This document shows, in pieces, positions 59,560 to 64,000 of a stretch of DNA of 64,000 nucleotides. A model generated the notes under the pieces. The model saw only the letters and a list, made by a program, of their open reading frames with translations. It did no database searches and was not told the DNA's origin. The first letter of the stretch is position 1, and each line of letters begins with the position of its first letter. The position numbers and the translations under genes are program-made. This DNA is from Reticulascus tulasneorum (Eukaryota > Ascomycota > Sordariomycetes > Glomerellales > Reticulascaceae): NCBI GenBank assembly GCA_001557505.1, contig LSAX01000005.1, forward strand, positions 2,108,001-2,172,000, written 5' to 3'.

Positions 59560-61361
59560 TTGGGGAGAGTTGGGTGCTTGCGGATCTGCCAAAACGTTTC
59601 GCGTGCAGGCTGGGCGAGAGGTTGAGAAGTTTCTCTCCCAATGTCTCGTGTTCGGACGCCGTTTTCCCCTGTCTTTGTAAATTGGGTGACGCAAGGCTGA
59701 TAAATGCCACTTTATCGGCACGCCCAATGGGCCCCCTAAATTTCTAAGCGGCCGCGCTGGGCCTAGAGCCTTATGGGCCTCGGCAACTAGCCGTAATTTA
59801 ACAAGGGGCAGGTCTTGGCTTTCTACCGGTCCCCCCCAGGGTCCACTTCCGCTTCATCCATCCTGGCTTGAATTCGGAGACTGCATGGCTGGATGTCTTG
59901 GCCATTCTCCGTGCTCACGCCGTACAAGGCCCGACTACACGGATGGCCAGCTTCTTGGCTTGAAGTTCAAGGCGGCCGGATTTGATACTAAATGGCACTC
60001 CCTGATTTCATTGTCTTCTTGGCTCATGTTTCTCATCCTGGCTTCCGGCGGTTGCCATGGGCCACTCCACCCAACGGAGAAAGTGTTGTATTCCAGACGT
60101 TACATGGGAACTCATCTGTTCTTCGATCAGGATGACTGACCTACTGTATCTCCGAAAACATCTCAACATATGTAGTTGATGCGAATCAATTCATTATTCA
60201 TGGAGATGGGTCTATACCTTGGGGCTTTCATCATATATATGAGCTGCACTCTCCTTGGATTTTCACGCGTTGCAATCAAAGACTTTCCAGGGGCTCCCTG
60301 ATCAACCTCCTTCTTCATCAGCCTGCAATACCCGACACCATTCTTGAGATGTGTAAGGTGGCACTCAGAGTATGCGAGGCTTGTCCCAGGATATCCTCTG
60401 TGTCTTTGAGACACTGCTCACAAGTCATGGAGAAATACAACGTGCAGCGGCGAGTGGCATTTCGGATCAAATCCGAGTTTGCATGGGCTTCTCATGACGG
60501 ATGCGATGGTCTGGTCATCCACCAGATTCTTGGGGCGGATGGTCTATGCCACCACTGCGATACTGCCCAGACATCCTTGGGCGAATATGCGGACAGGGGA
60601 TGGCGCAGTGATTCTTATATTTCGGACGATCCATATATCTCGGCCGATTCGGACACACCAGTTGGACCAAGCACGTCAAACGACCCTCCAATCCAGTGAA
60701 AGCACGCACAGGCATCGACCACTGCGACTGTCGGGCATGAAATCTCCTATGGGTGCTTCAAGGCCTATGGAAGCTGTTCTGGTCGGAGGGAGGTGTATGT
60801 GCACTAAGGAGCCGCACTGCCTATGCATTGGCTCAAGTGGATGAGGAAACAGTGCCGCTTAAACAGATGATGACAAAAAGGATGGCAGTCTTAATTGGTG
60901 GTCGCAGAGGAGCTTTATTAATCGGACAGCTCGTGAAAGACAACATAAAGGTTGACCTATCCGCCTAACACTATCACATATTCACTGCAATATTTGAGGT
61001 AATATTTTATGTGAATAGCTACTTGGATACCCAGGTGAGCTTGATTTCGGGGCCAGTGGTGTATAGTTGGTAGAAGTATACATTAACAGTACCAAAACTA
61101 TACAAGTGGAAGCTTTATTCAGAGGAAATCCAATATTCAAACCCTGGATGTTCTGTTTCAAAGTTTGGTTGAGAGAACACGATGGTGACATGGAGTCTTT
61201 CAGCTGAAACCTTGGCGTCGTGGCGCATGTCCACAGACAAATGTCCCCGAGAATAGGCAACAATATTTTCTGGGCTTTAAATTGCTCTTGGTAAACGCCA
61301 GAGCTCGATGGTCTCGAGTTTGGTTTACTACGTAGTATATTCCTCTGTTAAACCACTCATC
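59560..61361. other. 1.8-kb intergenic region
   Basis: Contains the GUP1 promoter at its left side. 60130-61300 is richer in A/T than the surrounding genes. One small ORF (60349-60699) is listed separately as doubtful. Otherwise no gene seen. Confidence 0.45.
60349..60699 (+). CDS. possible small Cys-rich protein (hypothetical)
   Basis: A 116-codon ATG-to-TGA ORF starting MCKVALRVCEACPRI. It has two CxxC pairs (Cys9/12 and Cys67/70, GLCHHC) and further cysteines at 2, 23 and about 52, then an acidic Ser/Asp/Pro tail. The spacing could bind a metal ion, and short MC-starting Cys-rich proteins ending in CxxC are common in filamentous fungi, but I do not recognise a family. No intron is needed. 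It lies alone on the plus strand in A/T-rich sequence, 660 bp upstream of the CaaX gene. A chance ORF cannot be excluded. Confidence 0.4.
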   Translation: MCKVALRVCEACPRISSVSLRHCSQVMEKYNVQRRVAFRIKSEFAWASHDGCDGLVIHQILGADGLCHHCDTAQTSLGEYADRGWRSDSYISDDPYISADSDTPVGPSTSNDPPIQ

Positions 61362-61672
61362 ATGACGCATCAAGACCAGCCCCAGGACGACAATAAGGCG
61401 GGGACGGAACCCGGCAAGGACGAGAAGAAGTGGGACGGACCAGACGGCGAGGCAAAGACAAAGGACGAGCCCGAAGTGCTTTTCGAATCCGTCGATGCTG
61501 TGAGCTTGGTTCCTCTATGTTCGGTAGTTACGCAACACTAACGAAGAGATAGTTCTTTGCAAGGCGTAATGGGCGAGATATAGTTGAAGAGACCCGTCGT
61601 CTGACTGAGGCCTCGAAGCGGTTTTACGAAGAGTCGAAGAAGAAAGACAAGTCGTGGTGCACTGTCATGTAG
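61362..61672 (+). CDS. small CaaX-box protein, probably prenylated
   Basis: Two exons, 61362-61499 and 61553-61672, encode 85 residues. The 53-nt intron has donor GTGAGC, a clear CACTAACG branch site and acceptor ATAG. The N-terminal half is hydrophilic and acidic (DEPEVLFESVDA before the splice); exon 2 starts FFARRNGRDIVEETRRL, a probable amphipathic helix, then a lysine cluster (SKKKDKSW) and the terminal CTVM. A C-terminal Cys-aliphatic-aliphatic-Met with a nearby polybasic stretch is the classic signature for farnesylation and plasma-membrane targeting. I know no named family for it. It is not a Ras protein (no GTPase domain) and does not resemble the fungal G-gamma subunit. The gene is invisible to ORF length filters because exon 2 is only 40 codons. 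Same strand as the VOC gene 214 bp downstream. Confidence 0.68.
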
Positions 61673-61886
61673 GCATCGGTGCTTGCAGATACGGGGAGGG
61701 TACGAGACGCCCTGCTGCTTGGTCCATTCACATCCATCTCAATCTTGGCTCGCGCCCTTGTGGCGCCATCACGTGGAGGTTGGACAGCAAAACGACTCCC
61801 GGTTCGCAAAGCTTCGTTATAATAAACCAACGAGACCTTCGTCTACTTGAAAATACACCACCACCTTTGCAGTTCTACCGTCCAGC

Positions 61887-62294
61887 ATGGCCCAAGCCAT
61901 CACCTCAGCCTGGAAAATCATCCCCCAGTTCCGCTGTCGCTCCATCACAGCCACGGCCAAATTCTACGGCGAAGTGCTCAACTTCGCAGTCTCGGTCCTG
62001 GAACCGGACAGCGGAGAGCCACTCTTCTGCTCTGTGTTCGTGGGCAAGCAGGCGGCGGCAAACATATACTTCCATCAAGCGGATGTGGTCCACCCGCGTG
62101 CGGCGATGGTTGCACTGGGCACGGCCGAGTTGGATGAGTTCTACGAATATGTGAAAGGACACGAAGGGGTCGAGGTGACGCTGGCTATCGAGGATAAACC
62201 GTGGGGGTATCGTCAGTTCACAATCGTGGACTTGGATCGGAATGAGTTGACGTTCTTTAAATTTCTGGAGGGAGGAAATCCAGGCACTGAGTGA
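61887..62294 (+). CDS. glyoxalase/bleomycin-resistance (VOC) superfamily protein
   Basis: A single-exon, 135-residue protein. Two beta-alpha-beta-beta-beta modules of the vicinal-oxygen-chelate fold are apparent: the first begins with RSITATAKFYGEVLNF and runs to NIYFHQAD, the second begins AMVALGTAELDEFYEYVKG and ends PWGYRQFTIVDLDRNELTFF, the family's usual terminal strand pair. VOC proteins include lactoylglutathione lyase, dioxygenases and drug-binding proteins. No substrate can be read from sequence and some usual metal-ligand positions are not evident, so it may be a binding protein. The start ATG follows TCCAGC and gives MAQAITSAWKIIPQFR. Confidence 0.82.
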   Translation: MAQAITSAWKIIPQFRCRSITATAKFYGEVLNFAVSVLEPDSGEPLFCSVFVGKQAAANIYFHQADVVHPRAAMVALGTAELDEFYEYVKGHEGVEVTLAIEDKPWGYRQFTIVDLDRNELTFFKFLEGGNPGTE

Positions 62295-62750
62295 GACGGG
62301 GAAACAACTTTGCTCTGGCCATGGTCATGACTACTTCGCCACCGAAGAAATAGCACTCTGTCCTTCATGTAACATTTCATTGTCATGTCTCTCTGTGTGA
62401 CCAACCACAACTGAATCATTGTAAGACGCTACCGCCGATCCAAGCATCCAGACAAGCCATCATGTACAGAAATTTCCGTATGGGATGGCCGAACTTTAAA
62501 CCCCGAAGTCCGTCTGACTCTTGTTCGGAATTTACAATTGGTTGCATTGCAACAGAAATTCCAATTCTTCCGTGATCCATTACTGAACGTGACCTTGGTA
62601 AATGTTCAGGCTCAGGGAGGACGGAATTCACCAAGATGGGCTGTAAGTAAGAGAGGTGCTCACAGTCACCGAGAAGGTACAGAGAGACACGTTTGTACAC
62701 TTATGGAATTTATAGGTACGTAGTCTAGTACACAAAGATACAAGTCAGCC
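62295..62750. other. convergent 3' flanks, VOC gene and VPS8
   Basis: 456 bp; both neighbouring genes end here. No gene or distinct repeat seen. Confidence 0.5.
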
Positions 62751-64000
62751 CTATCCATCGATAGGACATCTATACTCCCGCCCAGAAGCAAACTCGTCCG
62801 GCCTGCGTCGGTTCTCCCCATCCTCCTCTCGACGCGCCTGCAAGGCGTCCAGGCAGCTCTGATGATAAATATGTCTGCAAGCCAGGACGACTAGCGGACC
62901 AAGCGGCTGCTCCCTGGCTCTGCGCGGCGCAACCAGTGTAGTATCGGCCGGCGAAACTGAAGCCGCACCATCTTGGCTTTCCCCTTCCGCCGGTTGCGCG
63001 GCCGAATCAGTAGCTTTACCCTTTCCTTTGGAGTCGTAGGTTGTAGATACCTCTGGAGCGGCTTCTGCTTTCCCTTTAGCGCGGCCAAGGGTGAGCGGCG
63101 CGGAATCCGCTTTCCTCTCGCTTCTCGCTTTCCCGTCGATCGCTTGCTTCTCTTCCCACGCCTCGAAGACGTTACCTGAAACGCCGGGCCCCCACACACG
63201 ACGCCCACACGCCTCGCAGGTTGAGCCGCGGGGACGCCACCCGCGCTGCCGGAGATCAACTGCTTGCTTGACGCTAACAAAGAGGCTTCGCTCTAACAAG
63301 CGGTTAGACAACCGGAGGATGGACTCCTCGTACGCATAGGCCGAGAATATGGAGGCTAGAACTGCGCGCAGGTCTGCGAGATTGGGCGAGGTCGCTGCTG
63401 CTTGCGTCAAGAAGGCTCGCAGAATTCGGAGGAAGGATAGGTTATTCCCGGCATTGGTGAGCAGCCGTCCGCCTGCTTGCGCGTTGGCCGGGCTGGAAGT
63501 CGTCGTCAGGAGGGCTGTGAAGGTATGCTGCACAAGAGATCTCAAGAGCACTAATAGCTTCTGCGTGTCAAATCCCTTGTTCTCTTCTGCGTCATCCTCT
63601 GCAACGTGGTCTTTGGCTTGCTCGGCGGCGATGGAGTCAATTGTAGCGGATAGGCGGCGGGTCGTCTGGACGGAGGCGTCAATCAGACTCAGCCAGAGGA
63701 CCTCATCGGGCGAGAGAGCTTCCTTGGTCGCAGTTTTTGACTTGCGCTGGACGCCGTTCGCTCTGCGAGAAGACTTTGTCTGGCCCTGGCATAACCAGAT
63801 GCCGACGTGGATATATTTCTGCAGCGCTTGGAGGAGAGCCTCCGCCGCATCTTCCAGATCCGCGGCGTCGCCCGTTTCTTCGACGCCACTCAGAATACCC
63901 TGGAGAGCCGACTCGAGCGTGCTGACGTGCTCGATTAGGCGGCCCATAGCTTCCTTCACTTGCCCTTCACGAGCCATGAGTACCACGGCGGCATCTATGA
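62751..64000 (-). CDS. VPS8: CORVET subunit Vps8, C-terminal part (runs off the window)
   Basis: About 416 residues are visible; the frame is open to the right edge and the true start lies outside. Vps8 is the Rab5-binding subunit of the CORVET tether that fuses early endosomes. The visible part starts in a helical repeat region (IDAAVVLMAREGQVKEAM, LESALQGILSGVEETG), passes through a Ser/Lys-rich linker and ends with a RING-like zinc domain: CEACGRRVWGPG, a basic low-complexity insert with KGKGKA, then LACRHIYHQSCLDAL and YRCPIDG. The Cys-x2-Cys...Cys-x-His-x3-Cys...Cys-Pro pattern and the WGPG motif between the first pairs are characteristic of Vps8 and separate it from Vps41 and Vps11. The insert between zinc ligand pairs is unusually long. 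Confidence 0.86.
   Translation of the reverse strand, partial: IDAAVVLMAREGQVKEAMGRLIEHVSTLESALQGILSGVEETGDAADLEDAAEALLQALQKYIHVGIWLCQGQTKSSRRANGVQRKSKTATKEALSPDEVLWLSLIDASVQTTRRLSATIDSIAAEQAKDHVAEDDAEENKGFDTQKLLVLLRSLVQHTFTALLTTTSSPANAQAGGRLLTNAGNNLSFLRILRAFLTQAAATSPNLADLRAVLASIFSAYAYEESILRLSNRLLERSLFVSVKQAVDLRQRGWRPRGSTCEACGRRVWGPGVSGNVFEAWEEKQAIDGKARSERKADSAPLTLGRAKGKAEAAPEVSTTYDSKGKGKATDSAAQPAEGESQDGAASVSPADTTLVAPRRAREQPLGPLVVLACRHIYHQSCLDALQARREEDGENRRRPDEFASGREYRCPIDG

Overview
The window is nuclear DNA of a filamentous ascomycete (Pezizomycotina, probably a Sordariomycete). Genes are split by short introns (about 45 to 210 nt) with GTAAGT/GTATGT-type donors and CTAAC-like branch sites, and the protein set (Msb1/Mug8, an RlmA-type MADS factor, WSC-domain protein, AIG1-like and RTA1-like membrane proteins) is typical of that group. 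I reconstructed 17 complete protein-coding genes and one that runs off the right edge, plus one doubtful small ORF. I saw no transposon, tRNA, rRNA, CRISPR array or secondary-metabolite cluster. Gene spans cover about half of the window.

Layout. 1-9 kb is compact: PIG-P/Gpi19 (GPI-anchor synthesis), Arp4 (chromatin), a convergent D-serine dehydratase, and TAF1 (TFIID). 9-13.6 kb is a gene-poor stretch upstream of an RlmA/Rlm1 MADS-box regulator (13.6-15.8 kb), which faces the six-exon Msb1-like morphogenesis gene (17.8-21.3 kb). After 4.8 kb without a gene come uracil-DNA glycosylase, a Rossmann-fold protein, an RTA1-like membrane protein, the Mtm1/SLC25A39-type mitochondrial carrier and an F-box protein (26-36.8 kb). 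A 5-kb gap leads to the largest gene, a secreted protein of about 1867 residues that joins a quinoprotein-like beta-propeller, Ig-like modules and four WSC domains (41.9-47.6 kb). Then follow an AIG1/FAR-17a-like membrane protein, another 5-kb gap, a conserved coiled-coil protein of unknown function, the MBOAT acyltransferase Gup1, a newly assembled 85-residue protein ending in a CaaX prenylation box, a small VOC-fold protein, and the C-terminal part of the CORVET subunit Vps8.

How the genes relate. There is no operon or obvious cluster; most are core housekeeping genes. Several touch the cell surface: Gpi19 and Gup1 act early and late on GPI anchors, RlmA is the expected transcription factor of the cell-wall-integrity MAP kinase and carries a MEF2-like MAPK docking motif, Msb1 acts in polarity/cell wall, and WSC domains bind wall glycans. 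Proximity is probably chance. The least expected items are the small CaaX protein, the propeller-Ig-WSC fusion with its Ser-rich minisatellite, a TAF1 intron whose retention would keep an open frame, and a possible non-AUG mitochondrial leader on uracil-DNA glycosylase.
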